Below the pieces are notes generated by a model. That model did not search any database and was not told the origin of the DNA. It saw nothing but the letters and a program-made list of their open reading frames with translations. Shown piece after piece: positions 25,702-33,973 of a stretch of DNA of 64,000 bases. Each line of letters opens with the position of its first letter. Within the stretch, counting starts at the first letter, position 1. This DNA is from JAVBJN01 sp031546985 (GTDB taxonomy: Bacteria > Bacteroidota > Bacteroidia > Chitinophagales > Chitinophagaceae): assembly GCA_031546985.1 (NCBI GenBank), contig JAVBJN010000020.1:1-64000 (forward strand). The letters are read 5' to 3'. A program made the position numbers and the translations under genes.

Positions 25702-26088
25702 TTAGTTCAATTTAAGCGGTGCGATAAGATCAAACTCCGGAATGTTTACTGTAAATGCGGATTTGGTGTGCAGGTTTTCCATCTGGTAAGTGCCATACAT
25801 TTTACCGATCTCTGTACGCAGGTTGCAACCCGATACATACTGGTATGACTCTCCGGGCTCCAGCATAGGCTGCTCACCTACTACCCCTTCGCCCTCTACC
25901 TCGCGGTAAGAACCGTTGGAATCGATGATGTGCCAATGTCTGCGCAGCAGTTGTACCGGCACATTGCCCATGTTTTCGATGGTAATGCGGTAAGCGAACA
26001 TAAATTCTCCATTCAGCGGGTTGGAGAAATCCGGCTGGTAAAATGTCTCTACGGTAATGCTTACGCCCTCTGTAATCTGTTGAACCAT
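25702..26088 (-). CDS. apaG: ApaG domain protein
   Basis: A 128-residue protein with the full ApaG/DUF525 pattern: VSITVETFY, YRITIENMGNVPVQLLRRHWHIIDSNG, EGEGVVGEQPMLEPGESYQYVSGCNL and YGTYQMENL. ApaG forms a fibronectin-III-like fold linked in proteobacteria to cobalt/magnesium efflux phenotypes; the role here is unknown. It is the last gene of a minus-strand run beginning with the mini-cytochrome gene; the gap to the gene before is 53 bases. Confidence 0.95.
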   Translation of the reverse strand: MVQQITEGVSITVETFYQPDFSNPLNGEFMFAYRITIENMGNVPVQLLRRHWHIIDSNGSYREVEGEGVVGEQPMLEPGESYQYVSGCNLRTEIGKMYGTYQMENLHTKSAFTVNIPEFDLIAPLKLN

Positions 26089-26141
26089 TATCTTCTATGG
26101 TATTACTGTAAAAATAGCGTTTTTCCTTTCATATTATGCCC

Positions 26142-26471
26142 TCAAACCCATTCTACATGCTCTTCTATCCAATCTGCCGCTTCAAAATTGCGGGCATCGG
26201 CTTCAAACCTGTTGTTGTAATATCCTTTACGCATCCAATCGAGCACATATAAAAGTAAAAAACGGAGCATGCCCCACTCTTCGTATTGCCATACATGGCG
26301 GCACTCGTGCAGTCTCCAGCTTGTGGTTTTTAAAAACTCATCGCGGCTGGCACCATATAAAAAAACCGTGTGACCAATAACCATGGCCACACGGGGAGTT
26401 TGAAGTTTGCGGGCGGCAAGCGCTGCCAGCCAGCTATGTTCTTTGATGTATATTTTAATGGTTCTTTCCAC
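26142..26471 (-). CDS. small HExxH-motif protein (DUF4157-like)
   Basis: A 109-residue protein with no signal peptide. WRLHECRHVWQYEEWG contains an HExxH zinc-binding pair (H55, E56, H59), and NRFEADARNFEAADW about 30 residues later offers a third acidic ligand (E90). This looks like a minimal gluzincin-type metallopeptidase or an inactive relative, related to DUF4157-like proteins. A hydrophobic stretch (about 68-80) lies between. It starts 8 bases after the DUF5777 gene's stop, so the two are surely cotranscribed. Confidence 0.78.
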   Translation of the reverse strand: MERTIKIYIKEHSWLAALAARKLQTPRVAMVIGHTVFLYGASRDEFLKTTSWRLHECRHVWQYEEWGMLRFLLLYVLDWMRKGYYNNRFEADARNFEAADWIEEHVEWV

Positions 26472-26479
26472 TGTTTAGA

Positions 26480-27427
26480 TTAAAACAATGTAAAGGTACG
26501 GGAGATATTGAAACCCCATCTAAACTCACCATCGAGCCAGTTGGTGGTGGTTAATGGCAACATCTGGTTTTCGGTAATAGCCGTAGCGTTGGTAAAGTTG
26601 ATGTGGAATACGTGGCCGCCGGTTTCAATTTCAAATCCAATACCAATAGGGTCGTAGAATTTGAGGCCTTTGGTGGCCAGCATAATGTCTTTGCTCTCTT
26701 GTGTACGGAAAGTGTGGAACCAGTCGAGCGTAATACCCATGCGTTTGGTAAACATGAAACGGGCGCCTGCACCTACAGCAAACATATCGTTCATATCGCC
26801 GTAGCTTACCAGGTTGCGGTGAATATAAGAACCCGACAACACAGCAGAGAAGCGGTTGTTAAATTTGCGGGCCGCCATTACCTGCGTAAAGTAAGTGAGG
26901 CGCTGTGCAAAATCCTGGAATGCTGCGGCAGACTCCGGGTTGGTATTGTAAGTGCTTTCCATACCGCTCGCGCAGATATTGCCCAATACGGTTACGGCCA
27001 GCGGCATATGGTTGTCTTTGGTTTGCTCCAGCAGCTTGTATTTCAAAAAGCCTTCCCAGATCTGGCGCACTTCGGTAGCGCCTTTGTTGCGTGCAAAACC
27101 TGCCATTAACCGGTCGGTAATACCATATTCAAAACCAATACGGATATCGGTAGAATTATCCAGACCAAAAAAGGTTTTCATACCGCCGTTGGCACCGCCA
27201 ATATCACCAAAACGGTGGTCTACCCTAAAATCCAGGTCGTGTTTCTTTAAGGTTTCGTTGCTGTGCCCGTTAATCATACGGGTCGATTTAAAGGTAGCAT
27301 ACACCTTTTCGTGTTTCTTAAGCGACTGCTCGCTATCGAGCATTTTTTTCAGGTCTTCGTCATTATTCTGAGCCATGGCAGAACCACCCAACAGCAGTCC
27401 CAGGCCAATAAGTAAATATTTGCGCAT
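26480..27427 (-). CDS. DUF5777 family beta-barrel protein
   Basis: A 315-residue exported protein (signal MRKYLLIGLGLLLGGSAMAQ). The N-terminal region is charged (NNDEDLKKMLDSEQSLKKHEKV), then VYATFKSTRMINGHSNETL and DFRVDHRFGDIGG match DUF5777, followed by beta-strand repeats and a terminal aromatic strand (WGFNISRTFTLF). It is probably an outer-membrane barrel. The gene sits 35 bases after yceI and 8 bases before the HExxH gene, in one run with the mini-cytochrome. Confidence 0.87.
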   Translation of the reverse strand: MRKYLLIGLGLLLGGSAMAQNNDEDLKKMLDSEQSLKKHEKVYATFKSTRMINGHSNETLKKHDLDFRVDHRFGDIGGANGGMKTFFGLDNSTDIRIGFEYGITDRLMAGFARNKGATEVRQIWEGFLKYKLLEQTKDNHMPLAVTVLGNICASGMESTYNTNPESAAAFQDFAQRLTYFTQVMAARKFNNRFSAVLSGSYIHRNLVSYGDMNDMFAVGAGARFMFTKRMGITLDWFHTFRTQESKDIMLATKGLKFYDPIGIGFEIETGGHVFHINFTNATAITENQMLPLTTTNWLDGEFRWGFNISRTFTLF

Positions 27428-27462
27428 ATCCCGGAGTTTCCGATTAAAAAATAGAGTTAGAA

Positions 27463-28011
27463 TTATTTCCTGGGTTCATAACCCGCGTTCACCGTTACAT
27501 CTACTACCTCGGCAATGTTTTTCGTTACCATCTTGGGTATTTCGATGTTGTGGTCTTTGATCTTTACTTTGAAAGTAGCGTTCACCACCATTTTACCATT
27601 TTTTACTGCAACGGTACCTTTGGTGCTGTAATCTTTGGTCACGCCATGTATGGTAAGTTTACCACTACAGGTTACAGTATATACCCCATCTTTGGAAAGA
27701 TCGGCTTCATCGGCAATTTTGCCGTTAAACTCCGCATCGGGGTACTTATCGCTTTCCATATAGTTTTCGTTAAAATGCTCCTGCATCAGCTTCTTCTTGA
27801 ATTCGAAACTGGTGATGGGCACTTTAAAATAAACTGCATGGGTTTGGGTATTGATGGCAGAAGCCGCTTTTTTAGACACGGCGTCGATATCTTCGAGTGG
27901 TGCTTTAGAGAAAAAGGAAATCTCTGCGTTTTTAGACATCCAGATATCCTGCGCATGTGCTGCCGAAGAGAGCCCCGCAGCGAGCAAAAAAGCAATGAGT
28001 ATTCTTTTCAT
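27463..28011 (-). CDS. YceI family protein
   Basis: A 182-residue exported protein (signal MKRILIAFLLAAGLSSAAHAQ) with the YceI lipocalin-like barrel: KNAEISFFSKAPLEDIDAVSKKA, MQEHFNENYMESDKYPDAEFNGKI, CSGKLTIHGVTKDYSTKGTV and VKIKDHNIEIPKMV. YceI proteins bind isoprenoid chains such as quinones in the periplasm. Between the mini-cytochrome and DUF5777 genes with short gaps, it probably belongs to the same exported module. Confidence 0.93.
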   Translation of the reverse strand: MKRILIAFLLAAGLSSAAHAQDIWMSKNAEISFFSKAPLEDIDAVSKKAASAINTQTHAVYFKVPITSFEFKKKLMQEHFNENYMESDKYPDAEFNGKIADEADLSKDGVYTVTCSGKLTIHGVTKDYSTKGTVAVKNGKMVVNATFKVKIKDHNIEIPKMVTKNIAEVVDVTVNAGYEPRK

Positions 28012-28053
28012 ATTCCTTAGGGTTTAATCGTTAGCAAGTGGTTTATTGCAGGT

Positions 28054-28413
28054 TTAATTATCGGGTGCACCGTTCTCAATCCAGCATTTGATCTTCTTCT
28101 TCTGATCTTCGGGCAGGCCACCGGGAGGCATATCGCCTTTTACCAGCACACGGTCGGCAATCATTCCATTGTCTACATAAATTTTGATCTCGCTGTAGCT
28201 GGTCAATGGCATAGGCGCTGCGCCACCCGCGTTGTGGCAACCGGTAGTGTTGCAACTGTTTTGCATAATGGGCATGATATCGCCCGAGAAAGTTACTTTA
28301 CTGCAATCTACAATAGCAGCAGGGTTGGCAGCCTTATCTTTCGTACAGGAGGTAATGGCAAGCGCGGCGGCTCCGCATACCAGTATGGCCGAAATGAATG
28401 TCTTCATAATCAC
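28054..28413 (-). CDS. small cytochrome c-like lipoprotein
   Basis: A 119-residue lipoprotein (lipobox AITSC, Cys23) with a haem-type motif CNTTGCH at 54-60, which has four residues between the cysteines rather than the canonical two. A Met in VKGDMPPGG (M95) could be the sixth haem ligand. The C-terminus KIKCWIENGAPDN is typical of small Bacteroidota c-type cytochrome domains, in which such CX4CH motifs occur. It leads the run yceI-DUF5777-HExxH-apaG. An internal ATG at codon 3 is an equally good start. Confidence 0.82.
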   Translation of the reverse strand: MIMKTFISAILVCGAAALAITSCTKDKAANPAAIVDCSKVTFSGDIMPIMQNSCNTTGCHNAGGAAPMPLTSYSEIKIYVDNGMIADRVLVKGDMPPGGLPEDQKKKIKCWIENGAPDN

Positions 28414-28531
28414 ATATTACATTAAAAAATTCGATTTTTTCGCAAACAGCTATTAATCAAGCCACTTAACTGTGAAAGTTACCAATTAATGTGTTGCAAC
28501 ATCAAAAAAAGGACGATGAACCCGAATAAAT

Positions 28532-28570
28532 AAAGCCTGAACGCGTATTTACTACATACGTTCAGGCTTT
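28532..28570 (-). terminator. terminator of bcp
   Basis: Arms AAAGCCTGAACG (28532-28543) and CGTTCAGGCTTT (28559-28570) are perfectly complementary around a 15-base loop, 25 bases past the bcp stop; the minus-strand T tract is weak. Confidence 0.75.
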
Positions 28571-28595
28571 ACGATCAGATGTGGGTGAACCCAAA

Positions 28596-29063
28596 TTATA
28601 ACAACTCCCAGGCTTCGAGGATCTGGTGCGCGTGTTCTTTGGTTTTCACTTTATCGATGATGTGTGCAATACGCCCATCTTCGTTAATGAGGAAGGTGGT
28701 GCGGTGCGTACCATCGTAGGTACGGCCCATGAAATGCTTTTCGCCCCAAACCTTATATTTTTCTACCAGTGTATGGTCTTCATCTACCAGCAGCGGAAAA
28801 GGCAGGTCAAATTTTTCTTCAAACTTTTTGTGGCTTTTTTGCCCATCGGTGCTGATGCCCAAAATGGCAATGCCCTTTGCAGTTAGTTCATCGTAATTGT
28901 CTCTCAGGTTGCAGGCTTGCGTGGTGCAACCCGGCGTATTGTCTTTGGGGTAAAAGAACAATACCACCTTTTTGCCTGCAAAATCCGATAACGACACTGT
29001 ATTGCCATCCTGGTCTGTAGCCTTGAAAGCAGGCGCCTTTGCACCTTCTTTTAATGTGGTCAT
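28596..29063 (-). CDS. bcp: thioredoxin-dependent thiol peroxidase (Bcp)
   Basis: A 155-residue peroxiredoxin that reduces peroxides with thioredoxin-supplied electrons. The active site is FYPKDNTPGCTTQACNLRD, with peroxidatic Cys46 and a resolving Cys51 five residues on, the Bcp (PrxQ) arrangement. FLINEDGRIAHIIDKVK and a normal length complete the match. The gene begins 6 bases after the M23 peptidase gene, so both are likely on one transcript. Confidence 0.96.
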   Translation of the reverse strand: MTTLKEGAKAPAFKATDQDGNTVSLSDFAGKKVVLFFYPKDNTPGCTTQACNLRDNYDELTAKGIAILGISTDGQKSHKKFEEKFDLPFPLLVDEDHTLVEKYKVWGEKHFMGRTYDGTHRTTFLINEDGRIAHIIDKVKTKEHAHQILEAWELL

Positions 29064-29069
29064 ATGCTT

Positions 29070-30782
29070 CTATCGTTTAAAATTCAGTGTATATACCGTT
29101 TGGTTACCGTTTTCGTCGGCCGCCGTTACTTTAAGCGCATGTTTCCCGGCAGGGCATTTTTCATCAAAATCGTAGTAAAACACATTGCCCCGCTGCACAA
29201 AGCGCAGCCATTTGCCATCCAGCTCGGCCCGGAATTTATCTACGCTGGTAATGGCATCGGTTACCGTAAAACTAATGCGCGAAGCCTTGCTCAGATCGGC
29301 ATCGGGTTTAATGGCCGAGGCAATTTTAGGACCCTGGGTATCTGCCACCAGCTTATAATCCCCAAAATCGCGCACTTTCACATTAGCCCAGGTACCATCG
29401 TACTGGGCAGCCTTACCATTTTGCTTACCAAAAGCGCTTTGCACAATGGCCAGCTTATTTTTCTGATCGGGCGCAATGACTTTGGCCGGTTTAATGCGCA
29501 GGTCAAAATAAGTATGCACGGGTATTGCAGCAGAACCCAGCGCTACCAGGTTGCTGAGCGCGGTGGTCATAGGTTTGGAGGAAGGATTGAGACATACATT
29601 ATCGTACAATGCGTTTTCGGGCATACTGAGCTGGTAATCTGCTCCAGAAGCTACATTTATCTTACCCGGCACCAGCAGTTTGCCAGCGCAGGCTGTAGCC
29701 TTTGGCGTGCCTTTCTGCACAATACAAAACTGCAATACAGAGGTATTGCCCGCAGCATCGTCTACTTCCATACGCACCTGGTGCACCTTACCATCGCTGA
29801 TATCGAGTACGCCATTCAGGTTATTGAAGCTCTGGTAAATATCGAGCCTGTCGCCCGGCATTTTAAAACAGCACTGCAACCAGGGACCGCCCGATTTGCG
29901 GGTTTTATAATCGGCATGGGCGTTCATATAACGGGTCTCGTCATAGCCAATGTTATCGAGCTGAAAAGCAAACTGCGGTGCATCGTCCAGGAAAAGACGC
30001 ATTTCAAAGATACCCAGTGTGTTATAACTGCTGTTGATAAAATCATCGGCGCTCAGCGCCAGGCCTGCAGCATAGGCGTTTACCTTAAGGGTATCGGTAG
30101 GCGGCACATATACATTTCCCTTCTTATGCAAGGCTACCAGCACCGGCGATTGCTCATACAAGCTGTTTTCTTTATTGTAAATGGCCAGTCTGTTCAGCAC
30201 CGGAGCTTTGGTATCTGCCACATCGAAGCCAAACAACAGGGGGTTTAACGGCTTTTCGTTGCGGCCGTCGCGTATCTCAAAATGCAGGTGCGGTGCTTCG
30301 CTGCTGCCCGTATTACCGCTCCAGGCTATCATTTGCCCTTTTTTTACCGGAAACAGCGAGGGTTTCAGCTCCTGGTCTATCCGCCAGCTTTCGTTTTCGT
30401 ATTGCTTTTTCTTTACATACGCATCCAGTTCCGGCGCATATTTATTGAGGTGGGCGTATAACGTAACATACCCATTGGGGTGGGTAATATAAATGGCATT
30501 GCCAAAACCACCCGGTTCTATTTTAATGCGCGAAATGTAGCCGTCGGCTGCTGCATGTACCGGCAGGTTTTCCTTTTGCTGGGTTTTAATATCTATGCCC
30601 GAATGGAAATGGTTGGGCCGGCATTCGCCAAAATTGCCTGCCAGCTCGATAGGCACATTCAGCGGATTGCGAAAATACCCCTTGGGATAAGCCTTTTCGG
30701 GGAAAAAAGATTTGGCCTGTGCCAGTGATCCTAACATCACACAACCTACCGCTAATAACCATGTTTTACCGTTGTTCTTCAT
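29070..30782 (-). CDS. M23 family metallopeptidase
   Basis: A 570-residue exported protein (signal peptide to about residue 23). The LytM-type domain is N-terminal: HFHSGIDI gives the HxxxD pair (H60, D64) and SEAPHLHFEIRDG gives the HxH motif (H165, H167), the zinc ligands of active M23 endopeptidases. The remaining 380 residues look like beta-rich repeats with no motif I recognise; the C-terminus KHALKVTAADENGNQTVYTLNFKR is immunoglobulin-like. It probably cuts peptidoglycan cross-links. It is upstream of bcp and divergent from the lipoprotein gene at 30882. Confidence 0.93.
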   Translation of the reverse strand: MKNNGKTWLLAVGCVMLGSLAQAKSFFPEKAYPKGYFRNPLNVPIELAGNFGECRPNHFHSGIDIKTQQKENLPVHAAADGYISRIKIEPGGFGNAIYITHPNGYVTLYAHLNKYAPELDAYVKKKQYENESWRIDQELKPSLFPVKKGQMIAWSGNTGSSEAPHLHFEIRDGRNEKPLNPLLFGFDVADTKAPVLNRLAIYNKENSLYEQSPVLVALHKKGNVYVPPTDTLKVNAYAAGLALSADDFINSSYNTLGIFEMRLFLDDAPQFAFQLDNIGYDETRYMNAHADYKTRKSGGPWLQCCFKMPGDRLDIYQSFNNLNGVLDISDGKVHQVRMEVDDAAGNTSVLQFCIVQKGTPKATACAGKLLVPGKINVASGADYQLSMPENALYDNVCLNPSSKPMTTALSNLVALGSAAIPVHTYFDLRIKPAKVIAPDQKNKLAIVQSAFGKQNGKAAQYDGTWANVKVRDFGDYKLVADTQGPKIASAIKPDADLSKASRISFTVTDAITSVDKFRAELDGKWLRFVQRGNVFYYDFDEKCPAGKHALKVTAADENGNQTVYTLNFKR

Positions 30783-30881
30783 TACCTACCTCCTTCATAA
30801 TTGATTTTATCATTTATCAAAATTTGCTTAATTTGAGTCCAAACAGTTAATTATTTTTCTGAGCTTAATCATTTCCCAACA

Positions 30882-31451
30882 ATGAAAAAGAAGAACTCGC
30901 TCTTGCCACTGATTTCGATATCAACGCTATTAACTTTTTCTGTCTTTGCTATCTTCGCGGTGGTGAGCCTTTCCTGCAAAAAACAAGCCAGCGCTCCTGC
31001 AAGTATCTCCGGTAAAAATAACAATGGTAATATTGGAAAACCACTTAATTATGCCCCGGTAAATACTTCAGATGGTTATATGTTCCAAATAGGTTTAAAT
31101 ATTGGAAAGAAACCAGGAAACTTAACTAATGATTGCATAAATCACATAGCACGACTTTGCTGGTATATGAATATTGCTGCACCCAACCCTAAAATTGAGC
31201 CCGGCAGTCTTTGGGGCAGTGTTGCAATTGAAGATGAGCATCTCTTTTGTTCTTTTAAGAAAAGTCTGATTAGTCCTATAGATTTAGAACAACAATTTTC
31301 TACTGATGTATGGGTGGTCGATTCTCCCTTCACCATTGAAACGTACGCGAGTCCCAACGCTGAGCCTGCAGAGTACACAGTAGCTATAGGCAACTACCCG
31401 GTTTATGAAACAGACAGTACCTACTACATCTGGTTTAACAAAAGCTACTAA
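30882..31451 (+). CDS. hypothetical lipoprotein
   Basis: A 189-residue product with a long signal anchor and lipobox-like VSLSC (Cys32). The body is Asn-rich (GKNNNGNIGK) with a C-terminal aromatic strand. I do not recognise the family. The coding sequence is clearly poorer in G+C than its neighbours and uses more A/T-ending codons, suggesting it was acquired. It has a strong terminator. Confidence 0.7.
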   Translation: MKKKNSLLPLISISTLLTFSVFAIFAVVSLSCKKQASAPASISGKNNNGNIGKPLNYAPVNTSDGYMFQIGLNIGKKPGNLTNDCINHIARLCWYMNIAAPNPKIEPGSLWGSVAIEDEHLFCSFKKSLISPIDLEQQFSTDVWVVDSPFTIETYASPNAEPAEYTVAIGNYPVYETDSTYYIWFNKSY

Positions 31452-31471
31452 AACATATTCTATCATGTAAT

Positions 31472-31505
31472 AAAAACAGGCAATCCATGTGGATTGCCTG
31501 TTTTT
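31472..31505 (+). terminator. terminator of the lipoprotein gene
   Basis: AAAAACAGGCAATCCA (31472-31487) and TGGATTGCCTGTTTTT (31490-31505) form a perfect 16-bp stem with T5. Confidence 0.93.
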
Positions 31506-31539
31506 ATTGGGGATACACGGCCCACATATTCCATTTTAT

Positions 31540-31547
31540 TACCTTTG
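31540..31547 (+). promoter_or_regulatory. -7 box for gldA
   Basis: TACCTTTG, 19 bases before the ATG at 31567, matches TAnnTTTG and supports that start over the longer frame. Confidence 0.5.
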
Positions 31548-31566
31548 CGCTTTCAATACGCGCAAT

Positions 31567-32487
31567 ATGTCCATAGAGGTTAAAGCACTTACTAAGTTAT
31601 ACGGTGAGCAAAGAGCAATAGACCAGATCAGTTTTGAGATTCCCAAAGGGCAGATTGTGGGCTTCCTGGGCCCCAACGGCGCCGGAAAATCCACTACCAT
31701 GAAAATCCTTACCGGTTACCTGCCCCAGAGCAGTGGCCAGGCCAAGGTTTGTGGTTTCGATGTAGAAACCCAGTCGCTGGAAGTACGCAAGCGCATTGGC
31801 TACCTGCCCGAAAGCAATCCATTATATTTTGATATGTATGTACGGGAATACCTTGAGTTTTCTGCCGGCATGCACCACATGGAAAAAGACAAACGCAAAG
31901 CACGCATCGACGAAATGCTTCAACTCACCGGGCTCTATCGCGAAGAGAAGAAAAAGATCGGCGCGCTTTCTAAAGGATATAAACAACGGGTGGGCCTGGC
32001 ACAAGCCATGCTGCACAATCCCGAAGTGCTTATCCTCGATGAGCCTACCTCGGGCCTCGATCCCAACCAGCTGGTAGAAATACGCGACCTCATTACCTCC
32101 ATTGGTAAAGAAAAGACCGTAATGCTCAGCACCCACATTATGCAGGAGGTGCAGGCTATGTGCAACCGGGTTATCATCATTAACCGCGGCAAAATCGTAG
32201 CCGATGATGAGATCCAGAACCTGCAGGCCCGTAAAACCGGCAGCAATGTAATCGTGGCCTTCGACAAGGCCATCGACAAAGCGATACTCCAAAAGCTCAA
32301 TAACGTTCAGCGAATTGAAAACAGCGGACAATTCAGCTTTAGCCTGGCTACCGCGGAGCCTGATAAAGTGCGCAAGCAACTGCTGGAGCTGTCGGTGCAG
32401 CACAACCTCAATATTCAATCGCTCACCAGCAATAACCAGAACCTGGAAGACATCTTCCGCGAGCTGACTGGCGAATCCAAGGCGTAA
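31567..32487 (+). CDS. gldA: ABC transporter ATP-binding protein GldA
   Basis: A 306-residue ABC ATPase from the ATG at 31567 (MSIEVKALTKLYGEQRAIDQ), the usual GldA start. Walker A GPNGAGKST, the segment RIGYLPESNPLYFDMYVREYL typical of GldA, signature LSKGYKQRVGLAQAMLHNPE and Walker B LILDEPTSGLDPNQ are present. GldA works with GldF/GldG in the gliding ABC transporter of Flavobacterium; here the permease genes gldF and gldG are not nearby. Eno follows after 48 bases. Confidence 0.87.
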   Translation: MSIEVKALTKLYGEQRAIDQISFEIPKGQIVGFLGPNGAGKSTTMKILTGYLPQSSGQAKVCGFDVETQSLEVRKRIGYLPESNPLYFDMYVREYLEFSAGMHHMEKDKRKARIDEMLQLTGLYREEKKKIGALSKGYKQRVGLAQAMLHNPEVLILDEPTSGLDPNQLVEIRDLITSIGKEKTVMLSTHIMQEVQAMCNRVIIINRGKIVADDEIQNLQARKTGSNVIVAFDKAIDKAILQKLNNVQRIENSGQFSFSLATAEPDKVRKQLLELSVQHNLNIQSLTSNNQNLEDIFRELTGESKA

Positions 32488-32535
32488 GCCCTGTATCTGT
32501 AAAAACATAATCCTTATATTAATTCAACAATCATC

Positions 32536-33825
32536 ATGAGTATCATTACCGAGATCAAAGCCCGCCAGATTCTGGATTCAAGGGGCAATCCTACCGTGGA
32601 AGTTGACATCATTACCGAAAATGGTTTCCTGGGCCGCGCTGCGGTTCCATCCGGTGCCTCTACCGGTAAACACGAAGCGGTGGAATTACGCGACGGCGAT
32701 AAAAAGAAATACTTGGGCAAAGGCGTTCTTAAAGCTGTAAAGAATGCCAACGAACTGATTGCTGAGCACCTGCTGGGCTGGGATGTATTTGATCAAACCG
32801 GTATTGATATGCTGATGCTGGAACTCGATGGTACCGACAACAAAGCCAAACTGGGCGCCAACGCTACCCTGGCCGTAAGTATGGCTGTGGCCAAAGCAGC
32901 AGCGCAGGAAGCTGGCTTACCGCTGTACCGTTACATTGGCGGCACCAATGCCAAAACACTGCCTGTGCCAATGATGAACATCCTGAACGGTGGTGCGCAT
33001 GCCGATAACAAAATTGATTTCCAGGAATTTATGGTAATGCCCATCGCCGCTGCTAACTTTAGCGAAGGGCTGCGCTGGGGTGTGGAAATTTTCCACTCAC
33101 TGAAAAACGTACTGAAAGACAAAGGCTATAGCACCAATGTTGGTGACGAAGGTGGTTTTGCTCCAAATATCCAGAGCAACGAAGAGGCTATTGAAATTGT
33201 ACTGAAAGCAATTGAGAAAGCCGGTTACAAACCAGGCGACCAGGTTGCGATTGCAATGGATGCTGCCAACAGCGAGCTGTACAACGAAAAAACCAAGAAA
33301 TACGTTTTCCACAAATCCGACAACAAAGCGCTGAGCAGCGAGGAAATGGTAGAGTACTGGGTTAAATGGGCTAAGAAATACCCTATCGTATCTATCGAAG
33401 ATGGTATGGCAGAAGACGACTGGAAGGGCTGGAAAATGCTTACCGAAGCGCTGGGCAATAAAGTACAGCTGGTGGGCGACGATCTGTTCGTAACCAACGT
33501 AAACCGTCTGGAAAAAGGTATTAAAGAAGGTGTAGCCAACGCACTGCTGGTAAAAGTAAACCAGATTGGTACCCTGAGCGAGACCATCAACGCCGTTTCT
33601 ATGGCCCAGTTCAACAATTACAACACCATTATGAGCCACCGCAGCGGTGAAACCGAAGACGCTACCATCGCCGACCTGGCAGTAGCGCTCAACTGCGGTC
33701 AAATCAAAACCGGATCGGCCAGCCGCTCCGACCGTATGGCAAAATACAACCAACTGTTACGTATCGAAGAGGAATTAACCGGCAAAGGTTATTATCCCAA
33801 AAAATCTATTAATTTTGGTAAGTAA
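32536..33825 (+). CDS. eno: phosphopyruvate hydratase (enolase)
   Basis: A 429-residue enolase, which converts 2-phosphoglycerate to phosphoenolpyruvate in glycolysis. The N-terminus ARQILDSRGNPTVEVDI, the PSGASTGKHEAVELRDGD loop, the metal site segment VSIEDGMAEDDW with GDDLFVTN, the catalytic Lys in NALLVKVNQIG, and SHRSGETEDATIADLAV are all intact. Length is standard. It lies upstream of a divIC/FtsB-like gene, the same neighbour order as eno-ftsB in E. coli. Confidence 0.98.
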   Translation: MSIITEIKARQILDSRGNPTVEVDIITENGFLGRAAVPSGASTGKHEAVELRDGDKKKYLGKGVLKAVKNANELIAEHLLGWDVFDQTGIDMLMLELDGTDNKAKLGANATLAVSMAVAKAAAQEAGLPLYRYIGGTNAKTLPVPMMNILNGGAHADNKIDFQEFMVMPIAAANFSEGLRWGVEIFHSLKNVLKDKGYSTNVGDEGGFAPNIQSNEEAIEIVLKAIEKAGYKPGDQVAIAMDAANSELYNEKTKKYVFHKSDNKALSSEEMVEYWVKWAKKYPIVSIEDGMAEDDWKGWKMLTEALGNKVQLVGDDLFVTNVNRLEKGIKEGVANALLVKVNQIGTLSETINAVSMAQFNNYNTIMSHRSGETEDATIADLAVALNCGQIKTGSASRSDRMAKYNQLLRIEEELTGKGYYPKKSINFGK

Positions 33826-33837
33826 CAGGTAATTACC

Positions 33838-33946
33838 AAAAGCAGTTCTGAAAGTGAATATGGCAGACAAAGCCTGCCTGGCAGGTGGAAACACCCTAGA
33901 TTATTGCCCAATAAGGTTTTGAGACCTCTCTTTCAGGACTGCTTTT
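33838..33946 (+). other. structured intergenic element after eno
   Basis: A 17-base arm AAAAGCAGTTCTGAAAG (33838-33854) pairs with CTTTCAGGACTGCTTTT (33930-33946) with one G:U, and is followed by a T-run. The 75 bases inside can form more stems: GGCAG/CTGCC (33862-33878), GGTG-GAAA-CACC with a GNRA-type loop (33884-33895), TTATT/AATAA (33901-33914) and GGTT/GACC (33915-33926). It could be an elaborate eno terminator, an RNA leader for the FtsB-like gene, or a terminator enlarged by insertion of the CCTGnCAGG repeat it contains. I match it to no known RNA family. Confidence 0.55.
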
Positions 33947-33973
33947 TTCTTTTCACCAGATTCTGGCCTTCCT

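Noticed and set aside
33884..33895. GGTG-GAAA-CACC hairpin as part of an SRP RNA
   Set aside because: The flanking bases lack the conserved internal loops of the SRP RNA domain, and the outer stem and T-run fit a terminator-like element better.
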